This document shows positions 36,775-43,564 of a stretch of 64,000 nucleotides of DNA, piece after piece. The position numbers and the translations under genes were made by a program. The notes beneath the pieces are model-generated. The model was not told the origin of the DNA. It did no database searches and was given only the letters and a program-made list of their open reading frames with translations. Each line of letters opens with the position of its first letter. Positions within the stretch are counted from its first letter, which is position 1. Origin of the DNA: Pseudomonadota bacterium (GTDB lineage Bacteria > Pseudomonadota > Alphaproteobacteria > Acetobacterales > Acetobacteraceae); the NCBI GenBank assembly GCA_021801255.1, contig JAJYYH010000046.1:1-64000 (forward strand), read 5' to 3'.

Positions 36775-37440
36775 ATGCCCGAGACATCTTCAGTGGCGTT
36801 CAAACCCTTGGGTCGCGCGGCCATGGCGGAGCGCCTGGCGCGCGACATTCCCGAGGGCTGGTATGTCAATCTTGGCATCGGCATCCCGACACTGGTTGCC
36901 GATCATGTGCCGCTCGATCGCGAGGTGATTTTCCACTCCGAGAATGGCGTTCTTGGTATGGGCCCCGCGCCGGCGGCGGAACATATCGACCCCTGGCTGA
37001 TCAATGCCGGCAAGCAGCACGTGACACTGCGCCAGGGCGGTTGTTTCGTGCATCACGCTGATAGTTTCGCGATGATCCGCGGCGGGCATCTCGATCTCTG
37101 CGTGCTTGGCGCCTATCAGGTGGCGACAAACGGTGATATCGCCAATTGGGCGACGAGCGAGAACGACACGGCGCCTGCCGTGGGCGGTGCCATGGATCTC
37201 GCGGTCGGCGCCAAGCGGCTCTGGGTGGTGATGGAGCAGACGACGAGGGAGGGGCACGCGCGTCTGGTCAACCGTCTCTCCTATCCGGCGACCGCACTCG
37301 CCGTGGTCAAGCGCGTCTATACCAATCTCGCGGTGTTCGAGGTGACCGAGCGGGGGTTTGTCGTGCTCGACATGATCGCGGGTCTGAGTTTCGCCGCGTT
37401 GCAGGCGCGGAGCGAAGCAAAACTCCATCTGCCAAGCTGA
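36775..37440 (+). CDS. CoA-transferase subunit B (PcaJ/ScoB-like)
   Basis: A 221-residue beta subunit carrying the catalytic glutamate in SENGVLGMGPAP, preceded by NLGIGIPTLVADHV and followed by NAGKQHVTLRQGGCFVHHADSFAMIRGGHLD. It pairs with the alpha subunit encoded 12 bp upstream. The 3' end and stop codon are tandemly duplicated. The substrate is not determined. Confidence 0.9.
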   Translation: MPETSSVAFKPLGRAAMAERLARDIPEGWYVNLGIGIPTLVADHVPLDREVIFHSENGVLGMGPAPAAEHIDPWLINAGKQHVTLRQGGCFVHHADSFAMIRGGHLDLCVLGAYQVATNGDIANWATSENDTAPAVGGAMDLAVGAKRLWVVMEQTTREGHARLVNRLSYPATALAVVKRVYTNLAVFEVTERGFVVLDMIAGLSFAALQARSEAKLHLPS

Positions 37441-37457
37441 GCCATCTGCAAGCTGAG
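37425..37457 (+). repeat. 16-17-bp tandem duplication across a stop codon
   Basis: Units 37425-37441 and 37442-37457 are identical except for one extra C in the first (CCATCTGC-C-AAGCTGAG). The first contains the TGA of the CoA-transferase B gene. Confidence 0.9.
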
Positions 37458-37473
37458 AGGGTGCGTTTTGTCG

Positions 37474-38562
37474 ATGACGAACGAGCCGGGGGGGATGAAC
37501 GAAGGGGCGGGCCACGCGGAAGGCATTCGCCTGATCCGCGAAAGCGCGGCGGCGGTGGCGCCGCGGCAGGGTGGTCTTCGCCGTATTCGCGCGTTGCGCT
37601 TCACGCGCCCGGGCTTCGATCCGGCGATCTGGCGCGAGATCTGCGCGATGGGCTGGGTCGGTATCCGCATTCCCGAGGGGCAGGGCGGCGCGGGGCTCGG
37701 CATGGCGGAATATTGTGCGCTCGCCGAGGAGTTTGGCGCAGCCCTCATGCCCGAGCCGTTGATCGGCGCGGTGCTCGCGACCGCTGTGCTGCCCGCGGCT
37801 TTGCTTGCCGATCAGCTTTCCGGACGACGGCTCATCCTCCCCGCCTGGCAGGAGAAAACCGGCGCCCTGCACGCACCGCTTGCCACGAGCTTCAGCAATG
37901 GGGGGGTTTTCGGGCACAAGATTTTTGTGCCGATGGCCGCCGGGGCGGATGGTTTTGTGGTCACCGCGCGGGAGGGATATGCGCTCGTTCCGGCCAGTGC
38001 CGAAGGTGTCTCGCTGGTTCTTGCCGACACCCAGGATGGCGGACATTTCGGCGCGCTCTCTTGCGACGACGCCCCGGCCTCCGCGCTCGCCGGTGATTTC
38101 GCCGCCGCCCTCGAGGAAGCGACACTTGCCACCAGTGCCTATCTGCTCGGTTTGATGGATCGGGTTTTTGCGCTCACCCTGGATTATCTTCGCACCCGCA
38201 CGCAGTTCGGCCGCAAGATCGGGAGTTTTCAGGCGTTGCAACACCGTTCGGCGGATTTGAAAATCCAGTTGGAGCTGACAAGGGCGTCCGTCGCGGCCGC
38301 CGCAGACGTTCTCGATGCCACGGCCGAACCGGCGTCGCGCCAGGCGGCGGTTTCGCGGGCTAAGGCGCGGGCCTCGGATGCCGCCCTCAGGCTGACGCGG
38401 GAAGCCATCCAGCTCCATGGCGGCATCGCCTACACGGATGAATACGATGCCGGGCTCTTTTTGCGCAAGGCGATGGTGGTTGCCAATCAATTCGGCAGCA
38501 GCGCCTGGCATCGCGCGCGCTTCGCCGCGATTGCGCCTGACAGCGAGGATGAAGGCCCATGA
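37474..38562 (+). CDS. Acyl-CoA dehydrogenase family protein (divergent)
   Basis: A flavoprotein of about 362 residues with the acyl-CoA dehydrogenase fold but a shorter, less conserved N-terminal part and middle domain. Clear family segments are MGWVGIRIPEGQGGAGLG, the FAD-binding DYLRTRTQFGRKIGSFQALQHR, and REAIQLHGGIAYTDEYDAGLF. Degenerate members like this often pair with a canonical subunit to form heteromeric dehydrogenases, as in sterol degradation, and a full-length paralogue follows with an ATGA overlap. TTG 37468 and ATG 37495 are alternative starts; TTG has the better-spaced GAGAGG. Confidence 0.82.
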   Translation: MTNEPGGMNEGAGHAEGIRLIRESAAAVAPRQGGLRRIRALRFTRPGFDPAIWREICAMGWVGIRIPEGQGGAGLGMAEYCALAEEFGAALMPEPLIGAVLATAVLPAALLADQLSGRRLILPAWQEKTGALHAPLATSFSNGGVFGHKIFVPMAAGADGFVVTAREGYALVPASAEGVSLVLADTQDGGHFGALSCDDAPASALAGDFAAALEEATLATSAYLLGLMDRVFALTLDYLRTRTQFGRKIGSFQALQHRSADLKIQLELTRASVAAAADVLDATAEPASRQAAVSRAKARASDAALRLTREAIQLHGGIAYTDEYDAGLFLRKAMVVANQFGSSAWHRARFAAIAPDSEDEGP

Positions 38563-39728
38563 CCGATCCCTTCCCGCCGCCCGCCGAAGTGCTTGATCAA
38601 CTCGATGACGAGGCGTTCCGTCTGGTGGTTCGCCGGTTTCTTGCCGAAAATTATCCGCCGGCTTTGCGCAATCCGCCGAAGCGGCTGCACTGGCGTGAGA
38701 ACAAGGTATGGTATCTGAAACTCGCGGAAAAAAACTGGCTCGCGCCCGGCTGGCCGCGCGAATATGGCGGCATGGGGCTGTCGGCGGCGAAGCAGATCAT
38801 CATGACCGAGGAATTCGAACGCTACGGCTGCGCGCGCGTCAACGATCATGGCATCGTCATGGTCGGTCCGCTGCTCATCCGCTATGGCAGCGAGGAACAG
38901 AAGCGCTACTTCCTTCCCAGGATACTTTCTGGCGAGCATATCTGGTGCCAGGGCTACAGCGAGCCCAATGCCGGCTCCGATCTTGCGAGCCTGCGCACCG
39001 AGGCGGTGCTGGAGGGCGATCACTGGGTGATCAACGGGCAAAAAACCTGGACCACGCTCGCTAGCGACGCCAACTGGATTTTTCTTCTCGCGCGCACCGA
39101 CAAGCGGGCGAAACAGCAGCAAGGTATCAGTTTTTTGCTTGTGCCGATGGCGGCCAAGGGGGTGAGCGTCCGCCCGATTATCAATCTCGAATTGCACGAT
39201 GAATTCTGTGAGACTTTTTTTGACAATGTCCGAGTGCCCAGGGAAAATCTGGTCGGGGCGATCAACCAGGGATGGACGATGGCCAAGGCACTGCTCGGTT
39301 TCGAGCGTATTTTTCTCGGCTCGCCGCGCCAGTCAGCCTACGCGTTGACGCGGCTGCGCCGGCTCGCCGAACATGTCGGGATCAGCGACGCGCCGGTGTT
39401 CGTCGACCGCTACACGAGGCTTCGCCTCGATCTCGCCGATCACCGCGCGCTCTATGAGACCTATGTCGCGAAATTGCGGCGCGGTGAAGCGCTGGGCGCC
39501 GATGTTTCGATGTTGAAAGTGAACCAGAGCGAGATCTTTCAGCGCATCAGCGAGTTCATGCTGGAAATCGCTGGCGAGAATGCGGGTTTACTCGAACCAA
39601 TCGAGGGCAATCGCGATTTGCATCCCGCTGGTATTTTCATCCAGGCACGGCCCGCCAGCATCTATGGTGGCACCAATGAGATCCAGCGCAACATCATCGC
39701 CAAAAACGTCCTCGATCTGCCCGCCTGA
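38559..39728 (+). CDS. Acyl-CoA dehydrogenase
   Basis: A 389-residue acyl-CoA dehydrogenase of the larger subgroup, introducing a 2,3-double bond into an acyl-CoA with FAD. Motifs are WPREYGGMGLS, CQGYSEPNAGSDLASLRT, GQKTWTT, and the C-terminal ASIYGGTNEIQRNIIAKNVL. It overlaps the divergent paralogue, so the two probably form a complex. Its TGA is the first codon of dispersed element copy B. Confidence 0.9.
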   Translation: MTDPFPPPAEVLDQLDDEAFRLVVRRFLAENYPPALRNPPKRLHWRENKVWYLKLAEKNWLAPGWPREYGGMGLSAAKQIIMTEEFERYGCARVNDHGIVMVGPLLIRYGSEEQKRYFLPRILSGEHIWCQGYSEPNAGSDLASLRTEAVLEGDHWVINGQKTWTTLASDANWIFLLARTDKRAKQQQGISFLLVPMAAKGVSVRPIINLELHDEFCETFFDNVRVPRENLVGAINQGWTMAKALLGFERIFLGSPRQSAYALTRLRRLAEHVGISDAPVFVDRYTRLRLDLADHRALYETYVAKLRRGEALGADVSMLKVNQSEIFQRISEFMLEIAGENAGLLEPIEGNRDLHPAGIFIQARPASIYGGTNEIQRNIIAKNVLDLPA

Positions 39729-39830
39729 GCGTTTGAAAAAGAATGCCCTCGCGCCCCGGAATTGATCGGAAAAAAACGATGTTTTCAGAAGCTATTCTTT
39801 TTCAACGCCGATTGATTTTCAGGCTCTGAG
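39725..39830 (+). repeat. Stop-to-start palindromic element, copy B
   Basis: A 106-bp element filling the whole gap between the dehydrogenase stop (TGA 39726-39728) and the ATG at 39831. It begins CTGAGCGTTTGAAAAAG and ends TTTTCAGGCTCTGAG; these ends are imperfect inverted repeats. An internal perfect 12-bp stem pairs 39733-39744 with 39794-39805. It aligns end to end with copy C. Confidence 0.85.
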
Positions 39831-40796
39831 ATGCATGCCCGTCTCGACGGGCGGGCGATCGCGGTGATGACCCTGCTCTGCCTGTTGTGGGGCGTGCAGC
39901 AAGTGGCGATCAAGCTCGCGCTCGCTGATGGTTTGCCTCCGGCTTTGCAGGCCGGGCTGCGCTCGTTGATTTCTTCCCTGCTGCTGATCGGCTGGGTCGG
40001 CGCACGCGAGGGTATTCCTGGCCTGCTGCGGCTGTTTCGCCTCGATGCCACGTGGCTGCCCGGGCTTGTCCTGGCGGCGCTCTTCGGCGGCGAGTTTCTG
40101 TTGTATTATGCCGGGTTGACGCGCACCAGCGCTTCGCGCGCCGTGTTGTTTCTATACACAGCGCCGTTTTTCGTAGCCCTCGGCGTGCATTTTTTTGTGC
40201 CCGCCGAGCGGCTTGGCTGGCGCCAAGTGACTGGCCTGCTCTCGGCGTTTCTCGGCGTGGCGCTCGCCTTTGCCGATGGCATACGCGGAAATGGCGCGGG
40301 TGGCACATTGAACGGCGATCTCTTGGTGCTGGTGGCAGCTTCGATGTGGGCGGCGGTGACGGTGATGGTGAAGGCGGTGAAGCGTCTTTCTGGAGTTTCA
40401 CCAGCAAAAATCCTGCTTTATCAACTTGCGGGATCGGTGCCGATCTTGCTCGGCGTGGCGCTGTTCAAGGGGGAAGCGGGCGCGATCGGACGGGCCGGCG
40501 GCGTCGCTTATGCCTCGCTCGCTTATCAGTCGGGGGTGGTGGCGTTTGCCAGCTATCTCGCCTGGTTCTGGCTGGTCGGGCATTATCCCGCTGGCCGGCT
40601 CGCGGCGTTTTCTTTTCTTACGCCGCTTTTTGGCATGGTAGCCGGCATTGCTGTTCTACATGAGCCGGCGTCGCTGGTTTTGGCGCTGGCGTTGGCGGCG
40701 GTCGCTTTGGGTCTCTATCTGGTGAACGGCCCGGCGCCACGGAAAGGGAGAGCGGAGCATGGAAGAGATGCCGATCGTCACGCGGCGGCGGATTGA
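39831..40796 (+). CDS. DMT/EamA-family transporter
   Basis: A 321-residue inner-membrane protein with ten hydrophobic helices in two EamA repeats (AIAVMTLLCLLWGVQQVAIK at the start, ASMWAAVTVMVKAVK opening the second). Likely an exporter of amino acids or small metabolites. The ATG is immediately preceded by the right end of repeat element B, whose AGG-CTCTGAG may act as a poor ribosome-binding site. It overlaps the next gene by 38 bp. Confidence 0.88.
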   Translation: MHARLDGRAIAVMTLLCLLWGVQQVAIKLALADGLPPALQAGLRSLISSLLLIGWVGAREGIPGLLRLFRLDATWLPGLVLAALFGGEFLLYYAGLTRTSASRAVLFLYTAPFFVALGVHFFVPAERLGWRQVTGLLSAFLGVALAFADGIRGNGAGGTLNGDLLVLVAASMWAAVTVMVKAVKRLSGVSPAKILLYQLAGSVPILLGVALFKGEAGAIGRAGGVAYASLAYQSGVVAFASYLAWFWLVGHYPAGRLAAFSFLTPLFGMVAGIAVLHEPASLVLALALAAVALGLYLVNGPAPRKGRAEHGRDADRHAAAD

Positions 40797-41229
40797 GGCA
40801 GGCTTTGCCAAAGGGATTTTCGATGAGATGACGGCGACTTTCGGCGAGGAGGCGGCGCGCGCGGTGCTCGCGCGGGCGGTGGTCAAGATGGCACATGAAG
40901 TGGCGGGCGAGATGGCGGCGCGCGCGCCGGCGGGACCGAGCCTCGAGCATTTCCGCGCGATCCAATCGCTCTGGCGCGCCGAGGATGCGCTCACCATCGA
41001 GGAAATACCGGCGCCGGAGGGGGAGTTCCACTTCAACGTCACGCGCTGCCGCTATGCCGAGATGTATCACGCGATGGGACTTGGTGAGATTGGCGCGCTG
41101 CTTTCGTGCAACCGCGACGGCGCATTCTGCGAGGGGTATGACCCGCGGCTGAAGCTCACCCGCACGCAGACCATCATGCAGGGTGCGGCGTATTGCGATT
41201 TCCGCTATCGATGGGGTGAGGGATCGTGA
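40759..41229 (+). CDS. L-2-amino-thiazoline-4-carboxylic acid hydrolase family protein
   Basis: A 156-residue protein of the ATC-hydrolase family, which in Pseudomonas opens the thiazoline ring on the way to cysteine. Recognisable segments are FNVTRCRYAEMYHAMGLGEIG, LSCNRDGAFCEGYDPRLKLTRTQTIMQGAAYCDFRY, with the conserved cysteines. It starts inside the transporter gene, so the two are coupled; a thiazoline or thiol-compound exporter is one reading. ATG 40768 is an alternative start. The stop codon lies at the junction of a 10-bp tandem duplication. Confidence 0.82.
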   Translation: MEEMPIVTRRRIEAGFAKGIFDEMTATFGEEAARAVLARAVVKMAHEVAGEMAARAPAGPSLEHFRAIQSLWRAEDALTIEEIPAPEGEFHFNVTRCRYAEMYHAMGLGEIGALLSCNRDGAFCEGYDPRLKLTRTQTIMQGAAYCDFRYRWGEGS

Positions 41230-41246
41230 GGGATTTCAAAAATCCC
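41216..41246 (+). repeat. 10-bp tandem duplication at a stop codon, followed by a hairpin
   Basis: GTGAGGGATC (41216-41225) is repeated as GTGAGGGATT (41226-41235), the second holding the TGA of the ATC hydrolase. A seven-bp stem GGGATTT/AAATCCC (41230-41246) overlaps it and could be a weak terminator, though no T-tract follows. Confidence 0.75.
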
Positions 41247-41378
41247 CTATTTGGCGCGATAAATTGTCCACTGAACCGGGAAGGCTTTACCGTAGCGCTG
41301 CAGCGCGGAGCGGCTGATGAGGGACACTCGCCGCTCGCCCAGATCCAAGCGGGTCCCCAGATCCAGTGGACCCAACAA
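41247..41378 (-). CDS. Doubtful 43-codon ORF
   Basis: A TTG-started minus-strand frame ending SALQRYGKAFPVQWTIYRAK is protein-like in composition, with a leucine- and arginine-rich N-terminal half, but has no recognised family and no clear ribosome-binding site. It lies downstream of the DMT gene on the same strand. The rest of 41230-41401 shows only a weak hairpin near 41350-41373. Confidence 0.2.
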   Translation of the reverse strand: MLGPLDLGTRLDLGERRVSLISRSALQRYGKAFPVQWTIYRAK

Positions 41379-41401
41379 GGTGGGGGCCTGGGTTTCGCTG
41401 C

Positions 41402-42292
41402 TTACCGCCGCGCGAGGCTCGCGCCAGTGACGATGAGCGCGGCCGCGCCGATGAGGGAAGCTTGCAGTGATGCCGCGCTGGTCAGCACAAGCAGCAGAGT
41501 GGAGAGCAGCGGCGCGAAATAGGAGAGTGCTCCGAGCAGCGGCAGATTGCCGTGTTTGGTCGCGTGATCCCAGGCAAAAAAGGCCAGTCCCACCGGGCCG
41601 AGGCCGAGGGCCGCGAGTGCTAGGAATTGCCGGGGCTCGGGCGTGATGTGGGGCTCGAACAGCCAGTGGCAGAGCCCCGCCGTGAGGGCTACGGCGGCGC
41701 AGAGCACGCCGATCGGCTCGCTTCCCCGCGCCGCATAGCGGCGGTTGAGCACCGAATAGCCGGCCCAGACGAACGCCGCGCACAAGGCGGCGAGGAAGCC
41801 GGCGATCGGCATGGTCTCGGGCAAGCCCGCTCCCGGCCGGCCCAGCACGATCAGCGCGGTGCCGGCGAGGCCGAGAGAAGCGCCGCCAAGCTGGCGCGTC
41901 CGCGCCGCCAAGCCGGGCGCCGAGGGCCGCGCGAACAGCACGATGAGCAGTGGCCAGAGATAACAGATCAGGCTGGCGGCGGCGACCGGGGCGTGGCTCA
42001 GTGCAAAGAAATAGAGCGCATGGTAGCCGAACAACCCGGTAAAACCGAGCAGCCAGGCGCCGATCGGCTGGCGGAGCCGGGCCCGCGCTTTTGCCCCGCG
42101 CGCGGCGATCAGGGTGAGGCTTGCCATGGCGGCGACCGCGAAGCTGAACTCCAGCGTCTCGAAGGGCGGCAGGGTGCGGGTGAAGCTCGCGAGCAGGGCG
42201 AGCGCCGACCACAGCGCGATCGCCAGACCGCCAAGCGCGGTTGCGACAGGCGCCGAGGTGGTAGGGCGGGCCGAGATGGCGGGCGTCGTCAG
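41402..42292 (-). CDS. DMT/EamA-family transporter with probable CTG start
   Basis: A ten-helix EamA transporter of about 296 residues. From the first ATG (42127) only 241 residues would be made, lacking the first helices; yet the same frame upstream encodes IALWSALALLASF and FETLEFSFAVAAM, clearly EamA helices 1-2, back to a TAG at 42299-42301. There is no ATG, GTG or TTG in that part. The CTG at 42292 overlaps the DsbA-family stop as CTGA, mimicking the ATGA junctions common here, so translation by coupling from CTG is the best reading. Confidence 0.8.
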   Translation of the reverse strand: MTTPAISARPTTSAPVATALGGLAIALWSALALLASFTRTLPPFETLEFSFAVAAMASLTLIAARGAKARARLRQPIGAWLLGFTGLFGYHALYFFALSHAPVAAASLICYLWPLLIVLFARPSAPGLAARTRQLGGASLGLAGTALIVLGRPGAGLPETMPIAGFLAALCAAFVWAGYSVLNRRYAARGSEPIGVLCAAVALTAGLCHWLFEPHITPEPRQFLALAALGLGPVGLAFFAWDHATKHGNLPLLGALSYFAPLLSTLLLVLTSAASLQASLIGAAALIVTGASLARR

Positions 42293-42957
42293 TCGGCGCT
42301 ATCCTCGAGCAGCGCGACATCGAGCAGGCGCTCGATGACATCGGGCTCCTGCGCGCCGGCGATGGCGTGCCGGCCGCCGAGGATGAAGCACGGCACGCCA
42401 TTGATGCCGAGCCGATGAGCGCGGAGATTGTCGGCATGCACGGCGTCGATCTCCTGATCGCTGGCCAGGAACACCCGCAGCGCCGCGCTATCGAGCCCGA
42501 TGGTCTCGGCGAGGGCGGCGAGCCAGGCGGGGTTGCCGATATCGACGCCCGCGGTGAAATAGGCGGCGAACAGCGCCTCGATCGTCTCCACTTCGCGTCC
42601 CGAGCGGGCGGCGAAGCGCACCACGCGGTGGGCATCGACGCTGCTCGGCGTGCGCTGCATGCGATCGAAGCGGAATGACAGGCCCTCGCTCTGCCCGATC
42701 TGGCTGATCGAGGCAAAAAGGCGGGCGGCGCGATCCTCGCTGCCGAATTTGCGCGTCAGATACTCGCTGCGGCTCATGCCGGCGCGCGGCATGTCGGGGT
42801 TGAGCAGAAAGGCCCGCGAGAGAAACGAGACCTCGATCTCCGGCCGGCGACGCAGGCTGTGGCGCAGGCGGCGCAGCCCGAGATAGCACCACGGGCAGAC
42901 CAGATCATAGACCATCTCGATCACGAGGCGGCGGGGCGGCGGCGGCAGTGCGTTCAT
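42289..42957 (-). CDS. DsbA-family oxidoreductase, FrnE-like
   Basis: A 222-residue thioredoxin-fold protein of the FrnE/HCCA-isomerase group, without signal peptide, so cytoplasmic. The active site is CPWC (about residues 21-24) in YDLVCPWCYLGLRRL; the cis-Pro loop is GINGVPCFILGG, with an extra Cys. Likely a thiol-disulfide oxidoreductase linked to oxidative stress. Its stop overlaps the start of the downstream DMT gene. Confidence 0.87.
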   Translation of the reverse strand: MNALPPPPRRLVIEMVYDLVCPWCYLGLRRLRHSLRRRPEIEVSFLSRAFLLNPDMPRAGMSRSEYLTRKFGSEDRAARLFASISQIGQSEGLSFRFDRMQRTPSSVDAHRVVRFAARSGREVETIEALFAAYFTAGVDIGNPAWLAALAETIGLDSAALRVFLASDQEIDAVHADNLRAHRLGINGVPCFILGGRHAIAGAQEPDVIERLLDVALLEDSAD

Positions 42958-43048
42958 GGCCGTGCCATTCTAGGATGGAACGAGGGCGATTGCGAGCGCG
43001 CGGGCCGGTGCCGACTTGTTTTTCAAACCGAGATACTGCCGGGGCAGT

Positions 43049-43453
43049 TCATTCGCCGCCATGCGGGGGCGATTCGTGCATCAGGGTGAGGGCGCGGCGC
43101 AGCCGGATGATGCCGCCGCGCACCTTGCCCGCCGCGCAGAGCCGCCCGCCCTCCTTGGCCAGGGAATCGACCTCGGCCAGCATCGGCGCGCGCGCCTCAG
43201 GGTTGGCTGCCGGCTTGGCCGTGGCCGCGACGTCCATCTCTTCCTGCACTTCGGCGCGGAGTTGGGCGCAGTAATCCGGGGTGTCGGTGATCACCTGCGC
43301 CGCGTCGTCGGCCGGCGCGTCGCCAATCGCCAGCCACGCCGCGACCAGCAGTATCGAGCCCATCGCCAGCACTCCAGCGCGCCACATGGAGGGCTTTTTG
43401 CCTGAATGCATGTCACCCGGCGATGGGCGGCGGATGAACACAATGTCAGGCAT
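43049..43453 (-). CDS. Small exported hypothetical protein with conserved-looking cysteines
   Basis: A 134-residue protein of unknown family. A short basic N terminus precedes one hydrophobic segment (AGVLAMGSILLVAAWLAIG), predicted as a signal anchor, then a soluble alpha-helical part with two cysteines (DYCAQLRAE and GRLCAAGKVRGGIIRLRRAL), facing the periplasm. The ATG at 43411 is an alternative start. It follows the histidine-kinase gene, separated by repeat element C, so it could be an accessory of that sensor, as small Cys-bearing periplasmic proteins often are; this is speculative. Confidence 0.6.
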   Translation of the reverse strand: MPDIVFIRRPSPGDMHSGKKPSMWRAGVLAMGSILLVAAWLAIGDAPADDAAQVITDTPDYCAQLRAEVQEEMDVAATAKPAANPEARAPMLAEVDSLAKEGGRLCAAGKVRGGIIRLRRALTLMHESPPHGGE

Positions 43454-43459
43454 CGCCGT

Positions 43460-43564
43460 TCAGAGCCCGCAAATCAATCGAACTTGGAAAAGAACGCCCT
43501 CTGGAAACATTGGCTTTTTCCCGTCGATTTCGGGGTGGGAGGGCATTCATTTTCAAACTCTCAG
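43460..43564 (-). repeat. Stop-to-start palindromic element, copy C
   Basis: A 105-bp minus-strand copy whose left end CTGAGAGTTTGAAAATGAATG includes the histidine-kinase TGA (43561-43563), and whose right end GATTTGCGGGCTCTGA stops seven bases before the next ATG. An internal stem of about 19 bp with mismatches pairs 43483-43501 with 43539-43557. Confidence 0.85.

Noticed and set aside
36790-38511. A 573-codon minus-strand frame opposite the CoA-transferase B and dehydrogenase genes
   Set aside because: Antisense to two genes with intact motifs and short-overlap coupling.
41247-42716. A 489-codon minus-strand frame spanning the DMT and DsbA-family genes
   Set aside because: Out of frame with both recognised proteins; only its last 43 codons look protein-like and are listed separately as doubtful.
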